Assembly: GCA_023441105.1 (NCBI GenBank)
Contig: JAEZQX010000579.1
Span: 1-40,300 of the forward strand
DNA: 40,300 nt
From: Pseudomonadota bacterium
Lineage (GTDB): Bacteria; Pseudomonadota; Gammaproteobacteria; Burkholderiales; Burkholderiaceae
Direction of reading: 5' to 3'
The notes below the pieces were generated by a model. It was not told the origin of the DNA. It searched no databases and saw nothing but the letters and a program-made list of their open reading frames with translations. Each line of letters opens with the position of its first letter. Position 1 is the stretch's first letter. The position numbers and the translations under genes were made by a program. This document shows, piece by piece, positions 19,390 to 28,004 of the stretch.

Positions 19390-20153
19390 GTCTTTCCTGC
19401 GGCGGCGGTAGCACCCGTCCGACGAGGCGGCGGCGGGGGCGCCGCGGCCTCCTGTTCCTTCGTCAGGAGCAGGACTGCCGTATCGCGCGAATCGCTGACC
19501 AGTTGCTCTGCTGCCTGCTGCGCTTCAGCCGCATTTCCACCCTGTATGGCAGCCAGCAGCCGCCGCCAGTTCCGGCTGGATTGCTGGCGCCGCTTGGGTG
19601 TCGACAGGCCCAGGCGCGAGTAGCGCAAGGTCTGATGAGTCGCCTGGAACACCAGTCGCGTCAGGAACGGATTGCCGCTTGCCTCGCAGACCAGCTGGTG
19701 CGCCACATACACCCCCTTCACGTAGGTATCCGTGTCGGCGGTGCCTGAAAGAGCGGACACCTGATCGATCGCAGCCTTCAATCGCGGCATGACCGCCGCA
19801 TCGCGACGTTCGGCTGCGCGACGCGCGGCGAGGCCGCTCAGGCAGATTCGCGCATCGAAAATGCCATTCAGCTCCGCGACATTCAGCTCCGTCACCTGCG
19901 CGCCTCGCCGGGCGTTGATCTGCACCAGGCCGTCGCGCTCGAGGATGCGCAGCGCCTCCCGGACCGGTCCACGGCTCACCTGGAACTGGGAGGCCAGATC
20001 CTGCTCCTGGATGCGGTGACCGCGTTCGAAGCGTCCCTGGATGATGTCGTTGCCCACGCGTTCCGCGATCTGTTCCGGCAGCGACAAGGTATGCGCGTGC
20101 GGATTGGGTGTCCAGTCCGATGCTGCGGCGGTCTTGATGAGGTTCGGTGTCAT
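19359..20153 (-). CDS. GntR-family regulator, FCD type (regulator 2)
   Basis: Regulator of 264 residues, with a winged helix at about 22-90 (EQIAERVGNDIIQGRF, then FQVSRGPVREALRILERDGL) and an FCD domain behind. It resembles regulators 1 and 3, including the conserved TLRYSRLGL stretch after the ligand-domain core. Of the usual metal-binding histidines, only the one before the ASGN motif is seen (YVAHQLVCEASGN); the later EH is replaced by NW. The C-terminal tail is Pro/Ala/Lys-rich (PPPPPRR) and overlaps the end of the acyl-CoA synthetase gene. It is divergent from the TAXI-TRAP operon, with an operator between, so that operon is its most likely target. Confidence 0.9.
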   Translation of the reverse strand: MTPNLIKTAAASDWTPNPHAHTLSLPEQIAERVGNDIIQGRFERGHRIQEQDLASQFQVSRGPVREALRILERDGLVQINARRGAQVTELNVAELNGIFDARICLSGLAARRAAERRDAAVMPRLKAAIDQVSALSGTADTDTYVKGVYVAHQLVCEASGNPFLTRLVFQATHQTLRYSRLGLSTPKRRQQSSRNWRRLLAAIQGGNAAEAQQAAEQLVSDSRDTAVLLLTKEQEAAAPPPPPRRTGATAAAGKTQARKPAKRS

Positions 20154-20201
20154 TGGGCTGTTGTCGGGGCTCGCAGGATTCTACAGGTCGCCATCCGGCG
20201 A

Positions 20202-20236
20202 TTGACATTGCCAGCTTGGAGTAATATTGTCGACAG
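20202..20236 (+). promoter_or_regulatory. Promoter of the TAXI-TRAP operon with GntR-type operator (site 3)
   Basis: A perfect -35 TTGACA (20202-20207) is followed by a 17-base spacer and TATTGT (20225-20230) as -10. The operator-like TTGT-CG-ACAG (20227-20236) overlaps the -10 element, a position that would block RNA polymerase. The region lies between divergently oriented GntR regulator 2 (start 20153) and the TAXI receptor gene (start 20273), the classic layout for a local regulator. Confidence 0.6.
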
Positions 20237-20272
20237 GAAGACAAGACGAATCGGGCGGAGGAGACGAACCGC

Positions 20273-21295
20273 ATGTATTGCCGCAACTTCAGTGGTCGCC
20301 GCCAGTTCCTGCAGGCGGCCGGGGCTGCTCTCGCCGTGTCATTCGCCACCGGCCGGGCGAATGCGCAGAAGCGCGAGCAGTTGGTCGTCACGCATCTGAC
20401 CGCACCCGCCGGCATCGGCGAGTACGAGTGGGGCCTGACCCACGATCGCCTGATGGCGCGTCACTCGAGCTGGCTGCGCAAGCGCGCCCAGCCGACGCAG
20501 GGCTACATCTTCAATTTGCGCTCGGCGCTCGAGCCGAACGCGCGGCTCGGACAACTGGTCTTCAACCTCGATCCCATCAGTCCCTGGCTGGCCGCAAGGC
20601 GGGTGCCACCTTTCGACAAGGGAATGGGGACGCTGCAGCCGCGAGCCTTGATGAACGTGGCCTGGCCGATCTGGCTCTTCGCGACCAAGGACCCCGCCAT
20701 CAGGACTGCAGCCGATCTGGCCGGCAGGCGCATCGCCCTCGGACCCAAGGCGGGAACAGCCAGTCTCATGGGCGAAGAACTCCTGAAGGCGGCCGGGGTG
20801 TTCGACAAGGTCTCGATCCAGAACCTGTCGTTTGCCGATATCGTCAAGGGAATGCTCGACGACACGGTCGAAGTGGGCTACGTCAACCTCTGGTACAACC
20901 CGCAGGCGAACCGGATCGGTCCCACGCAAGGCGTCATCAGCATGGAATCGTCCGGCAAGCCGTTTCGCTACGTCAGGTTCGAGAAGGCCTATTTCGAAGC
21001 GACGCGCGATCGGGGCGGCATCCCCATCCAGGTGGTTGACGTGCCTGACAAGACGATGCCGCTGCAGACGGAAGCGATGACCGTCATGGCCAATGCCGAC
21101 TACATGGCGGTGGACAGCGCCTTCCCCGAAGAAGCCGCCTATGAGATCGTGAAGGTCGCGGTGGAACACCTGGATGAGATCGTCCAGACCGGCGGCATGG
21201 CTGCGGTTCTGACGCCGGATTTCCTGCCGTTCCGGGTGGACAACCTGCATCCGGGGGCTGCTCGCGCATATCGCGAGGCTGGCTTGCTGAAGTGA
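20273..21295 (+). CDS. TAXI-family TRAP transporter solute-binding protein
   Basis: Periplasmic receptor of a TRAP transporter of the TAXI class, 340 residues. It begins with a twin-arginine-like leader (GRRQFLQ, Arg 9-10, then a hydrophobic stretch to about 25 and cleavage near ANAQ), suggesting Tat export of a folded protein. The mature part shows TAXI features: DLAGRRIALGPKAGTASLMGEELL region (about 148-170), and a C-terminal NADYMAVDSAFPEEAAYEIVK segment. GGAGGAGA precedes ATG 20273. The stop overlaps the GTG start of the permease by 4 bases. The ligand is unknown; TAXI systems often carry small carboxylates or amino acids. Confidence 0.88.
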   Translation: MYCRNFSGRRQFLQAAGAALAVSFATGRANAQKREQLVVTHLTAPAGIGEYEWGLTHDRLMARHSSWLRKRAQPTQGYIFNLRSALEPNARLGQLVFNLDPISPWLAARRVPPFDKGMGTLQPRALMNVAWPIWLFATKDPAIRTAADLAGRRIALGPKAGTASLMGEELLKAAGVFDKVSIQNLSFADIVKGMLDDTVEVGYVNLWYNPQANRIGPTQGVISMESSGKPFRYVRFEKAYFEATRDRGGIPIQVVDVPDKTMPLQTEAMTVMANADYMAVDSAFPEEAAYEIVKVAVEHLDEIVQTGGMAAVLTPDFLPFRVDNLHPGAARAYREAGLLK

Positions 21296-23262
21296 CGGAA
21301 GGCTCCCCGGTGCCGCGCCAGGAGCGGTTGCGCGCAAGCCTCTCGGCGTTGTCGGTCGCACTGGCGCTCTTCCTGGCGCTGTTTCACCTGTACCTCTCCC
21401 AGTCGGCATCGATCCAGTCGCTGATGGTGCAGAACGTGCACCTGGGCGTGTCGCTGATGCTCGTCGGACTGGCCGCAGCGCTGCGCGGCGGGGTCGCAGT
21501 GCGTCGTTGGGGCCTGGTGGTGTGTGTCGCGGGGCTCCTCGTCATGGCGTACATCGGGGTCGAGTTCGAGACACTGATGAGCGCACAGGGCTTTCCAAGG
21601 CCGGTCGACGTCGCGGTGGGCATCGCCCTGATCGCATTGGTCTTCGAGGCGACCAGGTTGCAGTGGGGGCTGGTGCTGCCGATCCTTGCCGTGGCGGCTC
21701 TGGGCTACTACCTGTTCGGCGACCGACTGCCGGCCGCCTGGGGCGCTCCGCCCACGTCGCTGTCGACCGTGGTGTCGAACCTGTCCATCGGCCTGTACAG
21801 CGGCACCTTCGGCCAGTTCATGGCCATATCGGCCAACGACGTGTTCCTGTTCATGGTGTTCGGCGGGCTGCTCGAGACCCTCGATGGCAACCGTCCGTTC
21901 ACGGAGCTCGGCAAGTCGATCAGCCGTCGCCTTCCCGGCGGCGCCGGCCTCACCACCGTGGTGAGCAGCGGGCTGATGGGCATGGTGACCGGTGCGGCTG
22001 TCTCCAACGTTGCGGTGTGCGGGGTCTACACGATCCCGTGGATGAAAAGGGACGGCTATCCGCCGGAGACCGCGGCGGCAATCGAGGCGACCGCGTCTAC
22101 CGGAGGACAGCTGATGCCCCCGGTGATGGGTTCGGTGGCCTTCATCATGGCGGCGCTGCTGGCGGTGCCCTACTGGGAGATCGTGGTGACGGCGGTGATC
22201 CCGGCACTGCTCTTCTACCTGTCCGTCTTCGCCGCCGTCTACTTTCTGTCGAGGAGACTGGGCATTCCGCGCAAGGCCGTGGGGGCGGATCGCTTCCAGC
22301 TGCTCTACCACCTGCCGCTGTTCCTTCTGCCGCTGCTGGTCATGACCATGCTCCTGGCGCAATTGCGTTCGGTGGCATTCGCCGCCTTCTACGCCATTGT
22401 CGTGCTGGTGCTGGTCCGTCTCGCCATGGTGTTCGTCGCGAGGTTGCTGCCACGGCACCTGCAGCGGCATCTCGATCCGACCGGCTCCCGCACCCTCGGT
22501 GACGATCTCAGGTCTTTCTTCGTGCAGTTGCGCGACGGATTGCACAGTGGAACCCTGCAGGGAGCCAGCATCGCGGTGGTGATGGGAACGGTGGGCGTGC
22601 TGTCGGAGTGCGTGACGGCGACCGGCGCCGCCGTGCCGCTGGGTTGGGCGGTCGAGATCGTCGCCGGCGGCTCGCTCCTCATGGCCTTGATCGCCACGGC
22701 GGCCATGTGCCTCATCCTCGGTGCCGGGATACCGACGGTTGGCGCCTACGTGCTGACTGCTGCTATCGCCGCGCCCATCGTCACGGCCGCGGGCCTCGAT
22801 CTGTACACGGCGCACTTCTTCATCCTCTACTACGCCTGCCTGTCGGCGATAACGCCGCCGGTTGCGGCAGCGGCGCTGGCGGCGAGTGCGATCGCCGGGA
22901 CGTCGTACGTCCGCACCGCCTGGCAGGCCACGTTGATTTCGGCGATGCTCTACCTCTTGCCGTTCCTGTTCGCCTTCGAGCCGGCGCTGCTGGCGAAGGA
23001 GATGCCGGGTGCGCTGCAGATGAGCTTCCTGCTCGCCGAGGTCGCGCTGATCTGCGTGCTGACGTCGGCCGCGTCGGAGGGCTTCCTGCTGACGCGTCTG
23101 GGCTGGTTGTCGCGCACCATCCTTGCCGCCGGCGTCCTCGGGCTCAGCTTGCACGTCTGCAAGGCCGGCGACGCATTCCTGGCAGCGGGTGCCGTGCTCG
23201 TTGCCGGCGTCGTTGCCCAGCAGGTGGGCATGCTGCGGCGCCACCGCCTGATTGGAACCTGA
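21292..23262 (+). CDS. TRAP transporter fused permease (4TM/12TM, DctQM-type fusion)
   Basis: Membrane component of the TAXI-TRAP system, 656 residues, in which the small and large TRAP subunits are fused, as is normal for TAXI partners. The N-terminal part has about four membrane segments (to about 150). The DctM-like region carries the family motifs VFGGLLETLDGNRPF, GAAVSNVAVCGVYTIPWMKRDGY, EATASTGGQLMPPVMG and, near 520, ITPPVAAAALAASAIAG. The GTG start at 21292 overlaps the receptor stop. It uses an ion gradient rather than ATP. The C-terminus adds about three further hydrophobic segments. Confidence 0.92.
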   Translation: MTEGSPVPRQERLRASLSALSVALALFLALFHLYLSQSASIQSLMVQNVHLGVSLMLVGLAAALRGGVAVRRWGLVVCVAGLLVMAYIGVEFETLMSAQGFPRPVDVAVGIALIALVFEATRLQWGLVLPILAVAALGYYLFGDRLPAAWGAPPTSLSTVVSNLSIGLYSGTFGQFMAISANDVFLFMVFGGLLETLDGNRPFTELGKSISRRLPGGAGLTTVVSSGLMGMVTGAAVSNVAVCGVYTIPWMKRDGYPPETAAAIEATASTGGQLMPPVMGSVAFIMAALLAVPYWEIVVTAVIPALLFYLSVFAAVYFLSRRLGIPRKAVGADRFQLLYHLPLFLLPLLVMTMLLAQLRSVAFAAFYAIVVLVLVRLAMVFVARLLPRHLQRHLDPTGSRTLGDDLRSFFVQLRDGLHSGTLQGASIAVVMGTVGVLSECVTATGAAVPLGWAVEIVAGGSLLMALIATAAMCLILGAGIPTVGAYVLTAAIAAPIVTAAGLDLYTAHFFILYYACLSAITPPVAAAALAASAIAGTSYVRTAWQATLISAMLYLLPFLFAFEPALLAKEMPGALQMSFLLAEVALICVLTSAASEGFLLTRLGWLSRTILAAGVLGLSLHVCKAGDAFLAAGAVLVAGVVAQQVGMLRRHRLIGT

Positions 23263-23280
23263 ACCGGGGCCCCCAGGAGC

Positions 23281-24057
23281 CTAGCGGGCGCCGCTGACGT
23301 CGACGATCGTTCCGCTCACATAAGAGGCGGGCGCAGAGGCCAGCCAGACGATCGCCTCGGCGACCTCCTCGGCACTTCCGGCGCGCTTCATCGGCAGGTG
23401 CCTCGCGGCCCGCTGCACGCGATCCGGCATGCCGGAGGAGGCGTGCAGCTCCGTGTCGATCAGCCCGGGCCGGACTGCGTTGACGCGTATTTCCTCTTCG
23501 GCCACTTCCACCGCGAGACCGGTGGTGAAGGCGTCGACACCCCCCTTGGCTGCCGCGTAGTCCATCCAGAGGTTTGGCGCACCCAGCCTCGCGGACAGGG
23601 ACGAGACGTTGACGATCGCACCGCCGTTGCCACCATGCCGGGTCGACAGCCGCAGGATGGCTTCGCGACAGCAGATCATCAGGCCGGTAAGGTTCAGCGC
23701 GACGACCCGCGCCGCGTCTTCCCAGCGGAGTGCCTCCACCCGTCGCCGGCCGCCTGCCACGCCTCCGGCATTGTTGACCAGGGCCGTCAGGCGGCCCAAT
23801 GCCTCATCGGTCGTCTGGAACAGCCGCAGGATGTCCGCCTCCTTCGACATGTCTCCTTGCACTGCAACCGCGCGTCGACCGGCCCGCTTGACTTCCTCGA
23901 CGACGGATTGCGCGGCCGCGGCGTCCTGGAGATAGTTGACGCAGACGTCGAAGCCGCGCGCGGCAGCCAGTCGTGCGGTGGCACGACCGATGCCGCGGCT
24001 GCCGCCGGTCACGATCATGACCCTCCGCGAAGCGTCGGTTGCGTCGCGAACGTTCAT
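23281..24057 (-). CDS. Short-chain dehydrogenase/reductase (SDR 2)
   Basis: NAD(P)-dependent SDR of 258 residues, paralogous to the one at 9092-9853. The cofactor loop TGGSRGIG is at about 18-25, NNAG near 95-98, the active-site Ser in NVSSLSARLG, and Tyr/Lys in YAAAK. It is the last gene of the carboxylase operon and overlaps the biotin carboxylase stop by 4 bases, so it probably acts on an intermediate of the same pathway, for example reducing or oxidising a 3-keto/hydroxyacyl-CoA. That role is inference. Convergent with the TRAP permease, 18 bases apart. Confidence 0.9.
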   Translation of the reverse strand: MNVRDATDASRRVMIVTGGSRGIGRATARLAAARGFDVCVNYLQDAAAAQSVVEEVKRAGRRAVAVQGDMSKEADILRLFQTTDEALGRLTALVNNAGGVAGGRRRVEALRWEDAARVVALNLTGLMICCREAILRLSTRHGGNGGAIVNVSSLSARLGAPNLWMDYAAAKGGVDAFTTGLAVEVAEEEIRVNAVRPGLIDTELHASSGMPDRVQRAARHLPMKRAGSAEEVAEAIVWLASAPASYVSGTIVDVSGAR

Positions 24058-25415
24058 GCCAGCAGCTCGGGCCGGTGGGCTTCGACGAACCCGGTGTCGA
24101 TCCTGCCGGCGCGAAAGCTCGGGTGGGCGAGCGTCCGCTTCAGGAACGCGAGATTCGTTTCGACACCCTCGATCTTCACGTCCTCCAGTGCTGCCAGCAA
24201 CCGGGCAATCGCGGCTTCGCGATCGGGTCCGTGCGCAATCAGCTTCGCGATCATGGGATCGTAGAAGTGGGTGATCCGGTCGCCTTGTCGAACACCGCAG
24301 TCAACGCGGATCGAGTCGGCTTCCGCAGGAAGGCGGAAGACCGTGAGCGTCCCCGTCGACGGCAGGAAGCCCTTCGCCGGCCGTTCGGCGTAGATTCGCG
24401 CTTCGATGGCATGGCCGCGGGCGGCCACCTCGGCCTGCGTACTGACGGGCAGGGCGCTGTGGCCGGCCAACTGCAACTGCATCGCGACGAGGTCGAGGCC
24501 GGTGTTCATCTCGGTGACCGGGTGCTCCACCTGGATCCTGGTGTTCATTTCCAGGAAGAAGAACTCCAGGCTGTCCGCATCCACGACGAACTCCACCGTG
24601 CCGGCGCCGCGATAGCGCTGCTGCCGGCACAAGGCGACCGCGGCCTGGAACATGGCATCGCGCACGGCCTGGGGAAGCCCGGGCGCGGGGCTCTCTTCGA
24701 TGATCTTCTGGAAGCGGCGCTGGATCGAGCAGTCACGCTCGTGAACGTGGATCGCATCGCCGTTGCCCATGCCGAACACCTGGACTTCCACATGGCGTGC
24801 GCGGGCGATGTACCGCTCCAGATAGATCGAGCCGTCTCCGAAGGCGCGCAGCGCCATTCCCTGGGTGGCCTCGACGGTGGTCGCGAGGTCCGCCTCGCTG
24901 TCGACCCGTCGCATGCCGATGCCCCCGCCGCCGGCACACGCCTTGACGAGCAGCGGGTAACCGACTTCCCGGCCGGCCTCGCTCAGGCCAGCGTTCTGGC
25001 CCGGCCCGAACCTCGCGCTGCCGGGAAGCACAGGCACGCCGGCGGAACGGGCGATCAGGCGCGCGCGTTCCTTGTCGCCCATGTCGGCGATCGATTGCGG
25101 GGAGGGGCCCACCCAGGCCATGCCTGCATCCTCGACTGCGCGCGCAAAGGCTGCGTTTTCCGCCAGGAAGCCGTATCCGGGGTGAACGGCGTCGGCGCCG
25201 GTGGCGCGAGCCGCCTCCAGGAGTCGGTCGGGGCGAAGGTAGCTCTCCAGCGGTGACGAGCCGCCGAGGGCGAACCGCAGGTCCGATTCCTTGGTGTGCA
25301 GTGCCTCGGCGTCGGGCTCAGAGTAGACGGCGACTGTCCGAAGACCGAGCGCGCGGCAGCTTCGCTGGATCCGGCAAGCGATCTCGCCGCGGTTTGCGAT
25401 CAATACTGTCTTCAT
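24054..25415 (-). CDS. Biotin carboxylase subunit of acyl-CoA carboxylase
   Basis: Carboxylates the biotin on BCCP using bicarbonate and ATP. The 453 residues correspond to the AccC-type three-domain enzyme with no fused BCCP. Motifs are intact: ANRGEIACRI at the N-terminus, the Gly-rich loop AGGGGIGM, HVEVQVFG, ERDCSIQRRFQKIIEE, and the catalytic EMNTRIQVEHPVTE with the conserved Glu, Asn and Arg. I chose ATG 25415, which gives the standard MKTVLIANRGE start; a TTG at 25433 is also possible. The first about 98 bases overlap GntR regulator 3 out of frame. It is the only biotin carboxylase in the window, though three carboxyltransferases are present. Confidence 0.93.
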   Translation of the reverse strand: MKTVLIANRGEIACRIQRSCRALGLRTVAVYSEPDAEALHTKESDLRFALGGSSPLESYLRPDRLLEAARATGADAVHPGYGFLAENAAFARAVEDAGMAWVGPSPQSIADMGDKERARLIARSAGVPVLPGSARFGPGQNAGLSEAGREVGYPLLVKACAGGGGIGMRRVDSEADLATTVEATQGMALRAFGDGSIYLERYIARARHVEVQVFGMGNGDAIHVHERDCSIQRRFQKIIEESPAPGLPQAVRDAMFQAAVALCRQQRYRGAGTVEFVVDADSLEFFFLEMNTRIQVEHPVTEMNTGLDLVAMQLQLAGHSALPVSTQAEVAARGHAIEARIYAERPAKGFLPSTGTLTVFRLPAEADSIRVDCGVRQGDRITHFYDPMIAKLIAHGPDREAAIARLLAALEDVKIEGVETNLAFLKRTLAHPSFRAGRIDTGFVEAHRPELLA

Positions 25416-26142
25416 CCGGGAGATTTCCTTCAATCAGTCGGGTACGCAGAATCGAGACGACTGCGTTGCGTGAATCGAGTACCAGGGTCTCCGCGATCTG
25501 CTTCGCGACGGTTTCGTTGCCCGCCTCGATGGCGGAGACCAGCAGCCTCCAGTTGCCTGCCGACTGCAGGCGACGCCGTACCGAGGCCAGGCTCAGTCGC
25601 GTGTAGCGCAAGGTGCGGTAGGCGAGCGAGAAGTACATGCCGCGCAGCAGGTCGCTGCCGCTGGCATCGGCGATGGTCAGGTTCAAGCCGTGGGCGGCAA
25701 GTACGTAGCCGTCGGAATCCGCGGTGCGCGCCAGGCTGCGGAGCAGCTCGACGCCTGAGCGAATGCGTGCGCTGACCACGCTGTCGCGCTGCTCCGCCAC
25801 CCGACGCGCGGCGACGCCGAGCAGCGCGCTGCGCAACTCGAAGACCTCGTCGACCTCGTCCAGCGTGAGTTGCGTCACCCTGGCGCCGCGCCTCGCCTGG
25901 ATGCGGATCAATCCATCGCGCTCCAGGATTCGCAGGGCCTCGCGGACCGGGCCCCGGCTGACGGCGAAGCGCCTTGCAATCTCTTCCTCGCGCACCCGCT
26001 CGCCGGGTGCCAGCTCGGTGCGGATGATCTCGTTGCCAATCTGCTCGGCAATCTGCTCGGCAAGCGACAGGGCGCTGGCTCCGGGATTCGGCGACCACGA
26101 CAGGGGGCTTGCCGCGGCGGAGAGGCGAGGATCCGATCCCAT
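25318..26142 (-). CDS. GntR-family regulator, FCD type (regulator 3)
   Basis: Regulator embedded in the carboxylase operon, between BCCP and biotin carboxylase. With ATG 26142, eight bases past the BCCP stop, the product has 274 residues: winged helix about 26-93 (EQIAEQIGNEIIRTEL, FAVSRGPVREALRILERDGL) and FCD domain behind. The ligand domain shares TLRYTRLSL and NWRLLVSAIE with regulators 1 and 2 and lacks the later metal-binding histidines. About 35 C-terminal residues, basic and Arg/Ser-rich, overlap the biotin carboxylase start out of frame. These look unlike the rest of the family, so the real end of the conserved domain is near residue 235. Likely controls the operators in 28057-28135. 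Confidence 0.88.
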   Translation of the reverse strand: MGSDPRLSAAASPLSWSPNPGASALSLAEQIAEQIGNEIIRTELAPGERVREEEIARRFAVSRGPVREALRILERDGLIRIQARRGARVTQLTLDEVDEVFELRSALLGVAARRVAEQRDSVVSARIRSGVELLRSLARTADSDGYVLAAHGLNLTIADASGSDLLRGMYFSLAYRTLRYTRLSLASVRRRLQSAGNWRLLVSAIEAGNETVAKQIAETLVLDSRNAVVSILRTRLIEGNLPDEDSIDRKPRRDRLPDPAKLPRARSSDSRRLL

Positions 26143-26149
26143 AGCCCTG

Positions 26150-26371
26150 TCAGCTTTCGAGGACCGCGACCTCCTGTCCCTCGGAGACGTCATCGCCTTC
26201 CTTGACCTTCAGTGTCGCCACCTTGCCGGCGCTTGGCGCAAGCACCGGGATTTCCATCTTCATCGACTCGATGATCAGGATAGGCTCGTCTTCCTGGACC
26301 GCGGTGCCTATCGGGCAAAGCACCTTCCACACCTTGCCGGTAATCTCGGATTTCACCGATTCTTTCGCCAT
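26150..26371 (-). CDS. Biotin carboxyl carrier protein (small, free-standing)
   Basis: Biotinyl domain of 73 residues that shuttles carboxybiotin between biotin carboxylase and carboxyltransferase. The biotin lysine is in ESMKME (Lys about 38), with the symmetrical beta-hammerhead on both sides and closing with SEGQEVAVLES. It has no Pro/Ala-rich linker or N-terminal oligomerisation domain, unlike AccB of fatty acid synthesis, which points to a catabolic acyl-CoA carboxylase. AAGGAGAG precedes ATG 26371. It sits 19 bases after CT2, and no other BCCP is seen in the window. Confidence 0.93.
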   Translation of the reverse strand: MAKESVKSEITGKVWKVLCPIGTAVQEDEPILIIESMKMEIPVLAPSAGKVATLKVKEGDDVSEGQEVAVLES

Positions 26372-26390
26372 TCAGGCTCTCCTTGGATGT

Positions 26391-27926
26391 CTAGAATGTT
26401 GTCGGCCAGCCGCCGAGCAGGTGCTTCCCGATGCCGCGCGCCGTGCGGCGCTGGTGTACTTCGAGCAGCCGGGACAGCCAGGCTCGCGATTCCCTCGGAT
26501 CGATGACCGCCTGGGCGGCGAAGATACCAGCCAGGTCGTAGGCGGAGCTTTCGCGCCCGACTTCGGCGACCAGCTCCGCAAAGCGGCCGGGATCGTCCTC
26601 GTGCCGGACGCCATACACCACGTTGACTCCCACGTTGGGATCCATGAAGCCGACGTCGGCGGTGTACCAGGCAAGCATCTCGTCCGAGTTGCGGGTTCCA
26701 CCCATGTTCAGGTAGGCCTGTCCGTAGCTCTTGCGCATCACGATCGAGAACTTCGGAACGGTGCACATCTGCAGCGCCGACATGAAGTTGATGACCTTCC
26801 CGGGCGCCTTTCGCCTCTCGCCCTCCACGCCAATCAGGAACCCCGGCGTGTCGACCAGGATGATGATCGGAATGTTGAAGGAATCGCAAAGGACCAGGAA
26901 GGAGGTTGCCTTGTCGCATGAGTCCGGGTCCAGGGCACCCGCCTTGAACAGGGGGTTGCTCGCGAGGATGCCGACAACCCGTCCGTCGATCCGCGCGAGC
27001 GCAGTGAAGGCCGTCTTGGCGAACCGGTCCTTGAGCGGGAAGACGCTGCCCTTGTCGCACAGCGCGGCGACGACTTTCCTGACGTCGTACACCTGGCTGC
27101 GACTTTCGGGGACCAGGTTGAGCAGGTCGCGCATGCCCTCGTCGGAACCGGCGGGGACCTCGACCCGCGGCGGTGTCTCGTTGTGGTGACTCGGCAGGTA
27201 GGACAGGAACTTCTTCAGCAGGTCCAGTGCCTCCTCGTCGGAGTCCACGCCGTAGTCCACCTTTCCCGTGACCTCCGCCTGCATTTTCCAGCCTGCGAGC
27301 TCCTGGGGATCGATCTGCTGGTTGATGGCAATGGAGGTGACCTTCGGGCTGGAGATCGCGAGGAGCGCGTCCTTTCGCATCACGACGAAGTCCGAAAGCT
27401 GGGTGAACCAGCAGGCGGTGCCGAAGGCAGGGCCCAGCACGGCGGAGACGTACGGGATCTCGCGCATCCGGATGAATTGGTGTGGATCCTGCCCCAGCGT
27501 CCCGGTTCCGATGGCCCCCATCGTGTCCGGTATGCGCGCCCCGGAAGACTCGTTCAGCAGAACCAGCGGCATCCCGTTGGCTTGCGCCGTGCGCCGCATG
27601 TGCCCCATCTTGCGCACATTGATGGGACTGGAGGAGGCGCTCTTCACGGTGATGTCGTGGGACACGACGGCCGCCTCGCGGCCATCTATGCGCCCGTAGC
27701 CGCAGACCTTGGCGTCGGCCGGCGTCCGATCCCATTCCTCGCGCCGATCGCTCCTGGCGAACCGCCCGCTCTCGATGAAGGTGCCCGGATCGAACAAGTA
27801 GTCGATTCGTTGACGCGCGTCCAGCCTGCCGCTGGCATGCAGGCGGCCGATTCGCTCGGCGCCCCCCATCTCGAGTGCCTGGCGGGTACGGCGTTCGTGC
27901 TCCGTGATGTACTTCTCGAAGGCCAT
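26391..27926 (-). CDS. Acyl-CoA carboxylase carboxyltransferase subunit, PccB-like (CT2)
   Basis: Carboxyltransferase subunit closest of the three in this window to propionyl-/methylcrotonyl-CoA carboxylase beta chains; 511 residues. It has the N-terminal domain with NESSGARIPD (variant of the usual SGGARIQEG), GPAFGTACWF, and the C-terminal domain with DTPGFLIGVEGE, MRKSYGQAYLNMGG and DPRESRAWL. The start is set by AGGAG before ATG 27926; the frame is open further upstream through the intergenic region but is not protein-like there. It heads an operon with BCCP, GntR regulator 3, biotin carboxylase and SDR 2. The acyl-CoA used is not predictable. Confidence 0.9.
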   Translation of the reverse strand: MAFEKYITEHERRTRQALEMGGAERIGRLHASGRLDARQRIDYLFDPGTFIESGRFARSDRREEWDRTPADAKVCGYGRIDGREAAVVSHDITVKSASSSPINVRKMGHMRRTAQANGMPLVLLNESSGARIPDTMGAIGTGTLGQDPHQFIRMREIPYVSAVLGPAFGTACWFTQLSDFVVMRKDALLAISSPKVTSIAINQQIDPQELAGWKMQAEVTGKVDYGVDSDEEALDLLKKFLSYLPSHHNETPPRVEVPAGSDEGMRDLLNLVPESRSQVYDVRKVVAALCDKGSVFPLKDRFAKTAFTALARIDGRVVGILASNPLFKAGALDPDSCDKATSFLVLCDSFNIPIIILVDTPGFLIGVEGERRKAPGKVINFMSALQMCTVPKFSIVMRKSYGQAYLNMGGTRNSDEMLAWYTADVGFMDPNVGVNVVYGVRHEDDPGRFAELVAEVGRESSAYDLAGIFAAQAVIDPRESRAWLSRLLEVHQRRTARGIGKHLLGGWPTTF

Positions 27927-28004
27927 CGAATCTCCTGCGTCAGTCAGCAAACGTTGCAATGCGGCGAGCGACCCCGGGGCGGCTTGGGGCTCCGCGAACG
28001 GCCC

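Noticed and set aside
21139..23244. 701-codon minus-strand frame opposite the TAXI-TRAP permease
   Set aside because: The plus strand holds an unambiguous TRAP permease; the antisense frame is His/Gln/Arg-rich with no domain.
23262..23281. GGGGCCCC-like repeat between the convergent TRAP permease and SDR genes, as a terminator
   Set aside because: The inverted repeat has no loop and no T-run on either strand, so I do not call a terminator.
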